Positions 1 through 7,868 of a stretch of DNA of 12,954 bases are shown here, one piece after another. The notes under the pieces were generated by a model. The model searched no databases. It had not been told where the DNA came from and saw nothing but the letters and a program-made list of their open reading frames with translations. The stretch comes from JANQRV01 sp964533785 (GTDB taxonomy: Bacteria > Bacteroidota > Bacteroidia > Chitinophagales > Saprospiraceae): NCBI GenBank assembly GCA_964533785.1, contig CAZHNG010000196.1, positions 1 through 12,954 of the forward strand, given 5' to 3'. A program made the position numbers and the translations under genes. The number at the start of each line of letters is the position of its first letter. Position 1 is the first letter of the stretch.

Positions 1-2069
1 GCTTGCTGGATCAACCAGGTTTCCGTATAAGTGCCGCTACCTCCCAAGAACACGACGTCCAGGCCGTCGCCCGTTACATCTGCGACCGCCATTGAAGGAC
101 CGTACTGCGAAAACTTGTGCGGTAAAGTGCGCTGAAAATTAAAATCGATAAAATCGATTTCCCGGTTAGCGTAGTCAATGCCATAATTGCCGGCTACCGA
201 GGCAAAAACGGGCGCTTGAGCAGTTTCTTTGGCCGGTTCGAATTTTTCAACCTCCTGATAAGAGATCGTTAAAATTTGATCAATAGCCACATTTTTCAAT
301 AAGGAAACCATCCCATCGGGCCAATTGACAAGCAGGGTGTCGATCTTCCCCGCGTAATCACCTAGACCAAAATGCAAAGCACTTTCCGATTTCGAAAGGT
401 ATCCCCTGCCGGAAATAAGATAGTTCTTTTGTTTTTGGCCGTCATAAATCAATTCAACCGTGGTACCGAAAGCATCGAGATTCTTTTCCGGGCCTTGCAA
501 CTTTACCCGTAAATAGTGGTGATCACCGCTAACTTTATTTTCAAAAATGAAAGCCTCATCGTCTATATTATTGGCGATCAGATCGAGGTCTCCGTCATTA
601 TCCAGATCCGCATAAGCCGCACCGTTAGAAAAGGAAGGGATATCGAGCTGCCATGCTTTGGAAACATCTTCGAAAGTCAAGTCCCCATTATTTCTGAACA
701 AGAAGTTAGGGATTTTAATTTCGGGAATGGCTTCGTACAATTCTTCATTAGAAACCAAATTGCTGGCCATGGCCCTGAAATCCGCAAAATCGCGATCAGT
801 GACATCCCGGGGAAAGCCATTGGCGATGAACAAGTCTTTCCAGCCGTCATTATCGTAGTCAGCGAATAAGGTCGACCAGCTCCAATCCGTTTCCTGCACC
901 TTTGCGTACATGCCGATTTCGGCGAAGATGGGCAGGCCGGTTTCGGGGTTTTCACCGAGGTTAAGCTGTAAAGTATTGCGAGTGTATTGGTAATCATAGC
1001 CATAGTACTCGGTCAATTGCTGGCTTTGGTAGCTGCTGCCGCCCTGGAAGAGTTTTTTTCGTTTGTTGTAATAGGGTTGCATTTCGGAAGTAAAGAAATC
1101 CGCCTGTCCGTCGTTATTGATGTCACTGACATCGCTCCCCATTGCCGAAAGGGAAAAATGTTTGAAGAGTTCGCTGGAACGATTGGTAAAAGTCCCATCC
1201 TGATTATTAATAAAGATCAAGTCGTTGCTTTGGTAATCATTGGCCACGTAGATGTCCTGCCAGCCGTCCTGGTTGAAATCGTGGATCAAGGTGCTGTGGC
1301 TGTATCCGTCCTGCAGCAACCCCGCTGCTAAAGAAACATCCTCGAATACCGGATGCCCCAATTCATCATCCCAATTGTTTTGGAATAAATTATCCNNNNN
1401 NNNNNGGTTAAGGCCGGTGCCATCCATTTTGATATCGATGAATTGATTGGGGTATTCGCCTTCAATGACATTTACACCGACAAAAAGATCCAGATCTCCG
1501 TCGTTATCGTAGTCAAAAAATTGGGCGTGGGAGGAATGACTGTCATCATCAATACCGTATTCGGTTGCCATTTCGGAAAAGCTGGGGATCCCGTTCTCAT
1601 CGTTCCCCTGATTGACAAATAGCAAATTCCTTCGCAACGTAGAATCTTTACGCAAAGTATTGCATACGTAAATATCCATTCGCCCGTCCAGGTTAATATC
1701 CAGCATATTCACTCCCGATGACCATTCCAATGGATCGCGTTTTTGAATGCCCGCCTGTTCGGTGATATTCTGAAATTGCAGGTTTCCTTTATTGAGATAA
1801 ACGGCATTCTCTACCTGGTTTCCACAGAAAAACAGATCGTCTAATCCATCCCCGTTGAGGTCGCCGACGGCTACGCCTCCTCCGTTGTAGACAAATTCCG
1901 AAACCAGGATATTCAAAGAATCGTTTTCGGTGATCTCATTGATGAAGTCAACACCAGTTTGTTCCGCCGGCAGTAGTTGGAAGCCATTTACCGGTGGTTG
2001 TTGGCAACTATTGAACAACATAGCGTTCATAGCGAAAAAAAACGGAATAATGCGGTTGGGATTGATCAT
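1..2069 (-). CDS. FG-GAP/VCBS repeat lipoprotein with ASPIC/UnbV domain, 3' end beyond the window
   Basis: This is probably a surface-exposed accessory lipoprotein of the adjacent SusC/SusD locus; its exact role is unknown. From ATG at 2069 the frame stays open for 689 codons and runs off the window. Residues 1-22 form a short lipoprotein signal ending FNSC, so Cys22 is the likely lipidation site. Calcium-loop repeats of the D-x-[DN]-x-D-G-x-x-D type start near residues 70, 124, 186, 264, 316, 404 and 488, consistent with beta-propeller blades. Residues about 530-602 match the ASPIC/UnbV domain, with a Gly-rich turn, an HFGLG motif (566-570) and NWPDG (582-586). A new repeat begins near residue 664 (DVTGDG), so a second propeller probably follows outside the window. 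Ten Ns hide residues 222-225, but the frame is kept. It lies 201 bp downstream of the SusD gene on the same strand. I am confident of the family and unsure of the function. Confidence 0.88.
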   Translation of the reverse strand, partial: MINPNRIIPFFFAMNAMLFNSCQQPPVNGFQLLPAEQTGVDFINEITENDSLNILVSEFVYNGGGVAVGDLNGDGLDDLFFCGNQVENAVYLNKGNLQFQNITEQAGIQKRDPLEWSSGVNMLDINLDGRMDIYVCNTLRKDSTLRRNLLFVNQGNDENGIPSFSEMATEYGIDDDSHSSHAQFFDYDNDGDLDLFVGVNVIEGEYPNQFIDIKMDGTGLNXXXXDNLFQNNWDDELGHPVFEDVSLAAGLLQDGYSHSTLIHDFNQDGWQDIYVANDYQSNDLIFINNQDGTFTNRSSELFKHFSLSAMGSDVSDINNDGQADFFTSEMQPYYNKRKKLFQGGSSYQSQQLTEYYGYDYQYTRNTLQLNLGENPETGLPIFAEIGMYAKVQETDWSWSTLFADYDNDGWKDLFIANGFPRDVTDRDFADFRAMASNLVSNEELYEAIPEIKIPNFLFRNNGDLTFEDVSKAWQLDIPSFSNGAAYADLDNDGDLDLIANNIDDEAFIFENKVSGDHHYLRVKLQGPEKNLDAFGTTVELIYDGQKQKNYLISGRGYLSKSESALHFGLGDYAGKIDTLLVNWPDGMVSLLKNVAIDQILTISYQEVEKFEPAKETAQAPVFASVAGNYGIDYANREIDFIDFNFQRTLPHKFSQYGPSMAVADVTGDGLDVVFLGGSGTYTETWLIQQ
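1396..1405. other. 10-N assembly gap inside the FG-GAP/UnbV gene
   Basis: Ten undetermined bases fall in the coding sequence. If the true length is ten, the reading frame is the same on both sides: the upstream side ends in MDGTGLN and the downstream side resumes with DNLFQNN, a normal FG-GAP linker. The gene is therefore probably intact, and the break is an assembly artefact rather than a frameshift. Confidence 0.95.
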
Positions 2070-2090
2070 AGGTTGTACATGATTAGTAGA

Positions 2091-2106
2091 GCGGAATTCA
2101 TTCCGC
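2091..2106. promoter_or_regulatory. 16-bp perfect dyad (GCGGAATTCATTCCGC), operator candidate
   Basis: Two 7-bp arms, GCGGAAT and ATTCCGC, are separated by only two bases, which suits binding by a dimeric protein better than an RNA hairpin. The dyad touches the candidate -7 element at 2106-2113 and so covers the expected transcription start of the FG-GAP/UnbV gene. The dyad is seen directly; its role as an operator is inferred. Confidence 0.4.
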
Positions 2107-2113
2107 AAAAATA
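2106..2113 (-). promoter_or_regulatory. Candidate -7 promoter element (TATTTTTG) for the FG-GAP/UnbV gene
   Basis: Read on the minus strand this is an exact match to the Bacteroidota -7 consensus TAnnTTTG. It lies about 37 bases before the ATG at 2069, giving a short leader of about 30 nt. No clear TTTG -33 element is visible; the region where it would sit is occupied by the arm of the long hairpin at 2121-2169. The gene may therefore be transcribed separately from the SusD gene. Confidence 0.4.
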
Positions 2114-2120
2114 CGTGTTT

Positions 2121-2169
2121 ATCAGGTAAGTAAGGAGGCTACTTCGAAGTAGCCTCCTACTTACCTGAT
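2121..2169. repeat. Long near-perfect inverted repeat (25-26 bp arms)
   Basis: The arms begin ATCAGGTAAGTA and meet at the central TTCGAA. The left arm is 26 bp and the right 25 bp; the only difference is one extra A in the left arm. It would form a very stable hairpin or cruciform. It sits between the terminator after the SusD gene and the promoter candidate of the FG-GAP/UnbV gene. It lacks a flanking T-run, so it is not a typical intrinsic terminator. It could be a palindromic repeat element, an RNA-stabilising stem or a regulatory site. Confidence 0.8.
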
Positions 2170-2172
2170 TAC

Positions 2173-2209
2173 AAAAAGGGCTGCCTAAATCAATAGACAG
2201 CCCTTTTTT
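2173..2209 (-). terminator. Intrinsic terminator after the SusD gene
   Basis: A stem of AAAAAGGGCTG (2173-2183) pairs with CAGCCCTTTTT (2198-2208) around a 14-nt loop. On the minus strand the GC-rich stem is followed by a run of five Ts, and on the plus strand by six, so it can act in both directions. It lies about 60 bp after the SusD stop codon and should separate the SusC/SusD transcript from the next gene, at least in part. Confidence 0.8.
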
Positions 2210-2270
2210 GCTATATCTTCGAATACTTGATAATCAAGTCAGTAAGTCAACTATTCGAGATCCACTGATC

Positions 2271-4019
2271 TTAGTAACCAGGATTCTGTGTCAAAGTGCC
2301 TTCCGGAGAAATATCGATCTGCTGCTGAGGTATTGGCATAACTTCATCTACACCAGCCTCAAAACGAGCACCACCGAACTTAGTCACCAAGATTTGTGAC
2401 TCATAAGCTAAGTATTCATTCAACACTTCTTCCGCAATACCCCACCTGACGAGGTCAAAGAAACGGAATCCTTCACCCGAAAGCTCTAATTTGCGTTCGA
2501 AACGAACGATCTCTCTCGCAGCTTGCTGATCAGAGAAAGCATCAGCCGGGTATTCACTGATTGAGTAGTTAGCAGCATTAGAGCCGTCAGGATTTTTCAC
2601 CCAGGTATCAGGATTAGCCGCCCGTGCTCTTACCATATTAACGTATTCACGCGCTTTGTCCAGATTGCCTAATTCTACTTCCGCTTCGGCAGCCATCAAA
2701 AGGACGTCTGCAAAACGAATGATGGTATAGTTCATGGTAGCGTAACCTCGTGTCCAGGAAGAACCGTCCGTGAAAGAGTTTTCCTGAGATCTGTAGTAAA
2801 CATATTTTTTAGGAGAATACGGACCAGCGTAAGGTTGATTACGAATCCAGTCTTTTCCAGGATGAGGGATCCAGTCCAGGTAAGGAATACCACGACGACC
2901 AATAGAGTGATCAATACGAGGATCCAACAGACCTTGATCTGGCGTAAATGCCTCACTAGACTCAACGCCATAATCGTGGACTAACTCATTTGCAGGATCG
3001 TTATAAGAACCATCCAATAGTGGTAAACCATCTTCACCTACGCGGAATGAGTTCGCCAATTCAAAGCTAGGCTGGAAGAAACCGCAGCAGTTACCGGGCC
3101 CATCCTGACCAGTGTTGTAGGGATAGTTCAAATCGTCGAACCAATTGGCGTTCCGCGTCGAACCAGAGTTGTTAGCAGTTTGAACGGCAAATACAGCCTC
3201 AGCGTGGTTGTCGTTCTCAGCGTTGTAGGTTTGAGAATAACTCTCGATCAGTTGATAAGGTAAACCATTAGTGGTTTGACCGTTAGCGATCACTTGATCA
3301 AAAATTGCTTTTGCTTCAGAGAATTTACCCTGGAATAAGTAAGTCTTACCTAAGTAAGCACCCGCAGCCCACTTGTTTACTCTACCGATTTGGGCCTGTG
3401 TTTCCGGCAAGTTATCGAATGCAAATTGGAAATCTTCTTCAATTTTACTCCACACATCCGGCGTATTAGGCACGGCAGAAATATCTGCAGGAGCAGTCAA
3501 AGTTTCATCAATATACGGGATACTGTTGAATACCTTCTTCAAATCGAAGTAGAAGTGACCTCTCAACATACGTGCTTCCCCCCTGATACGTTGCGCATCT
3601 GCCGCTGAAACATCTTCAGCCGCGTCCAAAAGCCTTAATACCTCGTTAGCACGGCTAACCCCTTCGTATCTCGCTCTCCACAATGCGTTGATATCACCAT
3701 TAACAGCGTCAATTTCATAACGCTGGATGGGGTTGATACTGGAATAATCTCCGGGGTCGGTCCCTTTATTCGCTTCACCTCCCAGGATACTACCGATTAC
3801 CCAATGATTAGGACCTTCGAAACGATTTCCAAATACACCACGCAAAGCTGCGTAGGTACCGATCAAGGCGCGTTCCACCCCTTCTTTAGTTGTTAACTGA
3901 GCGTTGGCTAAAGAGCCAGTTGGTTCTACCTCCAAAAATTCATCCGAACAGGATACGGAGAAGACCATGAGTGCCATTACCATGGCGACCGTCTTAGTGT
4001 AATGATTTAGAATTTTCAT
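2271..4019 (-). CDS. SusD/RagB family outer-membrane nutrient-binding lipoprotein
   Basis: SusD proteins are surface lipoproteins that cap the SusC barrel and hand over captured glycans or peptides. The product has 582 residues, normal for the family. The signal is residues 1-23 with lipobox SVSC, so Cys24 is the likely lipid anchor. It is followed by SDEFLEVEPTGSL, the usual SusD N-terminal stretch. Residues about 45-250 fit the TPR-like N-terminal SusD domain, with helices around 140-165 and 215-245. The C-terminal SusD/RagB region includes FADVLLMAAEAEVELGNLDK (437-455), RFERKLELSGEGFRFFDLVRW (507-526, given here in part) and the terminal NPGY. A Cys pair at 311-312 is unusual for a surface protein and might form a disulphide. 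The gene lies 132 bp downstream of the SusC gene, with a hairpin and a candidate promoter between them. The substrate cannot be read from the sequence. Confidence 0.95.
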   Translation of the reverse strand: MKILNHYTKTVAMVMALMVFSVSCSDEFLEVEPTGSLANAQLTTKEGVERALIGTYAALRGVFGNRFEGPNHWVIGSILGGEANKGTDPGDYSSINPIQRYEIDAVNGDINALWRARYEGVSRANEVLRLLDAAEDVSAADAQRIRGEARMLRGHFYFDLKKVFNSIPYIDETLTAPADISAVPNTPDVWSKIEEDFQFAFDNLPETQAQIGRVNKWAAGAYLGKTYLFQGKFSEAKAIFDQVIANGQTTNGLPYQLIESYSQTYNAENDNHAEAVFAVQTANNSGSTRNANWFDDLNYPYNTGQDGPGNCCGFFQPSFELANSFRVGEDGLPLLDGSYNDPANELVHDYGVESSEAFTPDQGLLDPRIDHSIGRRGIPYLDWIPHPGKDWIRNQPYAGPYSPKKYVYYRSQENSFTDGSSWTRGYATMNYTIIRFADVLLMAAEAEVELGNLDKAREYVNMVRARAANPDTWVKNPDGSNAANYSISEYPADAFSDQQAAREIVRFERKLELSGEGFRFFDLVRWGIAEEVLNEYLAYESQILVTKFGGARFEAGVDEVMPIPQQQIDISPEGTLTQNPGY

Positions 4020-4032
4020 TGTATTAGAACTT

Positions 4033-4048
4033 TTTAACTATTGTTAAA
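4033..4048. repeat. Small hairpin in the SusD gene leader
   Basis: A perfect inverted repeat, TTTAAC-TATT-GTTAAA, with 6-bp arms and a 4-base spacer lies 14 bases before the SusD start codon. It could form a weak stem in the mRNA leader or be a binding site. It is AT-rich and could be chance. Confidence 0.3.
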
Positions 4049-4062
4049 TTCTGAATTCGGTT

Positions 4063-4070
4063 CAAATATA
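4063..4070 (-). promoter_or_regulatory. Candidate -7 promoter element (TATATTTG) for the SusD gene
   Basis: The minus strand reads TATATTTG, an exact TAnnTTTG match, 43 bases before the SusD ATG. A partial -33 match (TTTA) lies about 16 bases further upstream. It sits downstream of the SusC-SusD intergenic hairpin, so SusD could be made from its own promoter as well as by read-through from SusC. Confidence 0.4.
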
Positions 4071-4095
4071 ATAATCTGATAAACAATAAACGGTA

Positions 4096-4140
4096 AGCAA
4101 CACGACGAATGGCTAAACTTTGACAATCAGTCGTGTTGCT
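4096..4140. repeat. Hairpin between the SusC and SusD genes
   Basis: AGCAACACGAC (4096-4106) and GTCGTGTTGCT (4130-4140) form a perfect 11-bp stem around a 23-nt loop. On the minus strand it begins 11 bases after the SusC stop and is followed by a moderately T-rich stretch without a clean T-run. It may attenuate read-through or stabilise the 3' end of the SusC message. A run of seven Ts lies on the plus-strand side only. Confidence 0.6.
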
Positions 4141-4151
4141 CCATTTTTTTC

Positions 4152-7100
4152 TTAGAACCCTACTCCCAGATTGAAAGTAAATTGTTGGGTAATGGGGTAG
4201 TTACCTACGTCCACACCAAATCTAAAGTCTGCATCACCACCGACTTCAGGATCCAAGCCGGAATAGTCCGTAATCGTCAATATATTATTAGCGGCAATTC
4301 CCACTCTTAAACGGCTTAAGCCCCAATTAGCAATAATACCTGCATCGTCAAATTCATACGATAAAGAAACTTGACGCAACCTGATATAATCACCACTTTC
4401 TACGTACCAGGAGTTCTCCGCACCACTGGTACTAAGGTTAGAAACGCTTTCCCAGATTGGTGCAGCGGCAGCGTCACCTAGTTCAGGGGTCCAGGACTCT
4501 TTCGCTCTTACCCCTTTACCCGAACCTTCGAAAGTTCCGAAGAAGTCGGTAAACCATTTTTGTTGGTGCCAGATCTCTGATCCAAAGGAACCGTACCAAA
4601 GCATTCCCAAAGAAAGGTTTTTATAATTTAACCTGATATTCGTACCTACGGTATAATCAGGGACCGGGCTACCCAGGAAGGTTCTGTCTTCGGGCGTAAT
4701 CTCACCATCACCATCGATATCTTCGTACTTGAAGCGGCCAACACCCGCTCCCGGCTGAGTGGCGTGGCTGTTAACATCCGCTTCACTACTGAAATACCCC
4801 AACACACGGTAACCAAAGAAACTGGAAAGTGGCTGACCAACCGCGTTACGGATCGGTCTGATACCACGGTAACCAGGACCGTCAAAGAAATCAATACCCG
4901 GAGCCAATTCCGTAATTTCATTGGTTAAGAAGTTATTGTTTACCGTCACTTCATAATTCAAGTCTCCGGAAACCTTACCACGAACGATCAACTGCAAGTC
5001 CAAGCCCTGGTTCAACATCGAAGCAATGTTCACCGCAGGAGCAGCAGCAGAACCACCCACAACACCTGCAACGGGCACTTGATACAATAGATCATTCGTT
5101 TCTTTACGCCACCAGTCAGCAATAACTTCTAATTTATTATTGAAGAAAGAGGCATCGATACCGATGTTCAATTGTTCACTGGTTTCCCATTTTGCATCCG
5201 GGTTACCAATACGAGAACGGAAAAACCCTTCATCTACCCCACTGTTTTGTCCACCAATTGGATAGAAAGAATTACCTCGACTGGAGGCATACAAAGAGAA
5301 TTGATTCGCAGGATCTACGTTGTTGGAGTTACCCATTTGTCCCCAACCCCCGCGGATCTTCAGATCGTTGAGCCAGGAAATATCTTGCATAAACGGCTCA
5401 GCCGTTACCCGCCAGGCAGCAGAGAAGGCCGGGAATACACCATAACGCTCATTTACCCCGAACCGGGAAGAACCATCCCTTCTGACCACCCCGGTCAAGT
5501 AGTATTTCTCGTTGTAATTGTAGTCTAACTTACCAAATAAAGAGTAGAAGTTCACTCCGTTAAACAAACTACTGGTGGCAAATGGATTCTGCACCGTTCC
5601 TAAATTAACAAAGTTCAAATCAGTAGAAAATGGATTAATACCAGATCCATTGATGTTCCTTCCTGCACCTGTGTTCAAGGCTTCGATACCACCCAAAGCA
5701 GTAACACTATGAGCTCCTAAGTTCAATTTGTAAGTTGCTGTATTGGTGAATGTCCAGGAGAAAACGTAACTACTACTTTCGGAAAAGTTATCACTCGCCT
5801 GGGGCTCAGAATCTCCTAAGTAACGGTAACCATAAAACGTACCATAGAAGTTGTTGTATTGACCACCAATACTTGAGCGAATTGTCAAGTTCTTGATCGG
5901 ATCAATCTCTACATACAAATTACCAAAAGCATTCGCATTAAACGCACGGTCATCTCGATCGTTTAATTCCAACTGACGAACTGGGTTACGAGGGTTGTTA
6001 AATCCTGCCGCAATGGTACTCGCGTAACTTCCAAACTCGTCGAAAACAGGAATAACGGAAGGCATACGGTAGGCAGAGGTAACGAAAGATTCATCATCAG
6101 AACCACCTACACCACCGTTTCCACCAAAACCACCAATGGTAGAACGGTAGGTAAACTGAAGGTTCTCCCCAATCCTCAACCATGGAGTCAAGTTAAACTC
6201 CGAATTCGCTCTGAAGGTGTAACGCTGGAATTTGTTGTTCAATAAAATACCATCCTGCTCCTGTAAGCCAAAACCGAAATAGAAACGATTGTTATCACCG
6301 CCTCCACTGAAACCAAGGCTATGCCTTTGTAAGAATCCGGTTCTTGTAATTTCATCATACCAGTTGGTACCTTCCAAATTAGGTCTGATCAAAAATACGC
6401 CTTCAGGATTAGCTTCGTAAGCTTTACGGATTTCCTCTAAGTCGATTGATCCACGAACACCATTCATCCCGTTAGCGTGCAAAAAATCAGGAAGCGTAGC
6501 TTGCGCCTGATCACCGTATTGTGGGTGATTGTACTCCGGCTCCACACCGTTAGCCGCTGCATTGTTACGGTATGCGATGTGCGTCCAATCTGCTTGTTCT
6601 TGCGGAGTTAACATTTCAGGTGCACCATCAACATTGGGATCGGTCACCCCGATCATGGCATCGTAGCTGATTCTCAATTTACCGTCTCCTTTCTTCCCTC
6701 TTTTTGTGGTGTAAACGATAACACCGTTTGCAGCCCGCGCACCGTAGATGGAAGCTGCAGCTGCATCTTTCAATACGGTTGTCGTCTCAATGTCATCGGG
6801 AGAAAGGAAGTTCGTACTTTGTACCGGTAAACCATCCACAATGTATAATGGTTCGTTACCGCCAAAAGCACCGAAACCACGTACCCGGATCTTACTGGTA
6901 GAACCCGGTTGTCCGTTCGTGATCACCGTTACCCCGGCCGCTTGTCCTTGGAGTTGTTGTTCGACATCCCCCGAAGGAATGGCTTGAATGTCGGCCGCTT
7001 TAATGGTAGAGACCGCCCCCGTCGTCTGTCGTTTAGTCTCCGTTGCGTAACCCGTTACGACGATCTCATCGAGGGCAATCCCTTCCTGCATCGTAATGTT

Positions 7101-7367
7101 GACAACGGATTCTGGTCCAAGCGTAATGTTTTGTGTCTCATAACCTGTGTAAGAAATTTGGATCTCGTTAGCACCTTCCGGAACGGTCAACTCATAATTA
7201 CCGTCGATATCCGTAATGGTACCCGTCGAAGTTCCAACTACCAGAATAGAGGCCCCGATCACCGGCTGTCCATCTGGGTCGGTAACTGTTCCCGTTACCG
7301 TTCTTTGTGCCAGCATTCCCCCTATAGCCAGGAAGAACACCGCTAGAGTGTAAATAATCTTCTTCAT
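4152..7367 (-). CDS. SusC/RagA family TonB-linked outer-membrane transporter
   Basis: This is the import channel of the locus: an outer-membrane beta-barrel energised by TonB that takes up the ligand captured by SusD. The product has 1071 residues, typical for the family. Residues 1-20 are a signal peptide, with likely cleavage at MLA-Q. Residues about 22-97 are the carboxypeptidase-regulatory-like domain (TVTGTVTDPDGQPVIGASI, then a DIDGNYEL turn). Next comes DEIVVTGYAT (100-109), the linker and TonB-box-like stretch. The plug spans about 113-225 and carries IRVRGFGAFGGNEPLYIVDG (160-179) and LKDAAAASIYGARAANGVI (199-217). The rest is barrel, ending in the aromatic FNLGVGF expected of a BAM-assembled protein. 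There is no N-terminal STN domain, so direct anti-sigma signalling is not suggested. The SusD gene follows after 132 bp; upstream is a 1.57 kb gene-free region. ATG 7367 is chosen because the signal peptide begins there. Confidence 0.96.
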   Translation of the reverse strand: MKKIIYTLAVFFLAIGGMLAQRTVTGTVTDPDGQPVIGASILVVGTSTGTITDIDGNYELTVPEGANEIQISYTGYETQNITLGPESVVNITMQEGIALDEIVVTGYATETKRQTTGAVSTIKAADIQAIPSGDVEQQLQGQAAGVTVITNGQPGSTSKIRVRGFGAFGGNEPLYIVDGLPVQSTNFLSPDDIETTTVLKDAAAASIYGARAANGVIVYTTKRGKKGDGKLRISYDAMIGVTDPNVDGAPEMLTPQEQADWTHIAYRNNAAANGVEPEYNHPQYGDQAQATLPDFLHANGMNGVRGSIDLEEIRKAYEANPEGVFLIRPNLEGTNWYDEITRTGFLQRHSLGFSGGGDNNRFYFGFGLQEQDGILLNNKFQRYTFRANSEFNLTPWLRIGENLQFTYRSTIGGFGGNGGVGGSDDESFVTSAYRMPSVIPVFDEFGSYASTIAAGFNNPRNPVRQLELNDRDDRAFNANAFGNLYVEIDPIKNLTIRSSIGGQYNNFYGTFYGYRYLGDSEPQASDNFSESSSYVFSWTFTNTATYKLNLGAHSVTALGGIEALNTGAGRNINGSGINPFSTDLNFVNLGTVQNPFATSSLFNGVNFYSLFGKLDYNYNEKYYLTGVVRRDGSSRFGVNERYGVFPAFSAAWRVTAEPFMQDISWLNDLKIRGGWGQMGNSNNVDPANQFSLYASSRGNSFYPIGGQNSGVDEGFFRSRIGNPDAKWETSEQLNIGIDASFFNNKLEVIADWWRKETNDLLYQVPVAGVVGGSAAAPAVNIASMLNQGLDLQLIVRGKVSGDLNYEVTVNNNFLTNEITELAPGIDFFDGPGYRGIRPIRNAVGQPLSSFFGYRVLGYFSSEADVNSHATQPGAGVGRFKYEDIDGDGEITPEDRTFLGSPVPDYTVGTNIRLNYKNLSLGMLWYGSFGSEIWHQQKWFTDFFGTFEGSGKGVRAKESWTPELGDAAAAPIWESVSNLSTSGAENSWYVESGDYIRLRQVSLSYEFDDAGIIANWGLSRLRVGIAANNILTITDYSGLDPEVGGDADFRFGVDVGNYPITQQFTFNLGVGF

Positions 7368-7441
7368 TGTTGTTTACGTTGGTATATTAAAAATTATAAA
7401 ATAATTCCTAGATCGTGTTTTGTTTTCACGTATACTATTCA

Positions 7442-7487
7442 CACAACAATGAAACTAAGGGATTGGTACTTAGATATGCTTGTTGTG
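7442..7487. promoter_or_regulatory. Nested inverted repeat upstream of the SusC gene
   Basis: CACAACAA (7442-7449) pairs with TTGTTGTG (7480-7487), and inside it CTAAG (7455-7459) pairs with CTTAG (7469-7473). The structure is 75-120 bp before the SusC ATG. It may be an operator or a leader hairpin; only the symmetry is seen. Confidence 0.35.
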
Positions 7488-7520
7488 ATTGTGCTTTTAG
7501 GAGCATTAATGGTACTTATT

Positions 7521-7555
7521 TAGACGCTAGACTGTAGACTGTAGACGCCAGATTG
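7521..7555. repeat. Degenerate 7-mer tandem array (TAGACGC type)
   Basis: Five consecutive heptamers are visible: TAGACGC, TAGACTG, TAGACTG, TAGACGC, CAGATTG. The last two merge into the first 82-bp repeat unit. The same heptamer family recurs at 8917-8934, 10417-10451 and 10745-10758. Confidence 0.65.
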
Positions 7556-7768
7556 TGTGGGTTTGGGGATAAGACGTTTGTGTGTGACCTAAACATATAA
7601 TGAATCTGTTCTATTACTTTAATAAGACGCTAGATTGTATGAGTTGGGGGATAAGGAGTTTGAGTGTGATCTAAATATAAAATGCATCTGCTATACTACT
7701 TTAATAAGACGCTAGATTGTGTGGGTTTGGGGATAAGACGTTTGTGTGTGACCTAAACATATAATGAA
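7544..7768. repeat. 82-bp tandem repeat, two full units and one truncated by a gap
   Basis: Units begin at 7544, 7626 and 7708, giving an exact 82-bp period; each starts GACGCYAGATTGT. Unit 1 and the 61 readable bases of unit 3 differ at one position. Unit 2 differs from unit 1 at about 14 of 82 positions with no length change. The third unit runs into the N gap, and the 21 bases after the gap (7869-7889) match the end of the unit. No long open frame runs through the array. Confidence 0.9.
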
Positions 7769-7868
7769 NNNNNNNNNNNNNNNNNNNNNNNNNNNNNNNN
7801 NNNNNNNNNNNNNNNNNNNNNNNNNNNNNNNNNNNNNNNNNNNNNNNNNNNNNNNNNNNNNNNNNNNN
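7769..7868. other. 100-N assembly gap inside the 82-bp repeat
   Basis: A run of exactly 100 Ns, a common scaffolding placeholder. The left flank stops at base 61 of a repeat unit and the right flank resumes at base 62, so the gap is in phase with the repeat. The true length is unknown: it could be zero, or a whole number of further units. Confidence 0.97.

Noticed and set aside
516..1331. Several 100-codon open frames on both strands within 1-2069
   Set aside because: They lie within the continuous minus-strand FG-GAP/UnbV frame and lack the repeating motifs seen in that frame.
2121..2169. Long palindrome as an insertion-sequence end or attachment site
   Set aside because: There is no transposase or integrase nearby, no second copy in the window and no flanking duplication, so only an inverted repeat is reported.
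6909..7346. 145-codon plus-strand open frame opposite the SusC gene
   Set aside because: It lies entirely antisense to the signal peptide, regulatory-like domain and plug coding region of SusC, and has no family features. It is a coding shadow.
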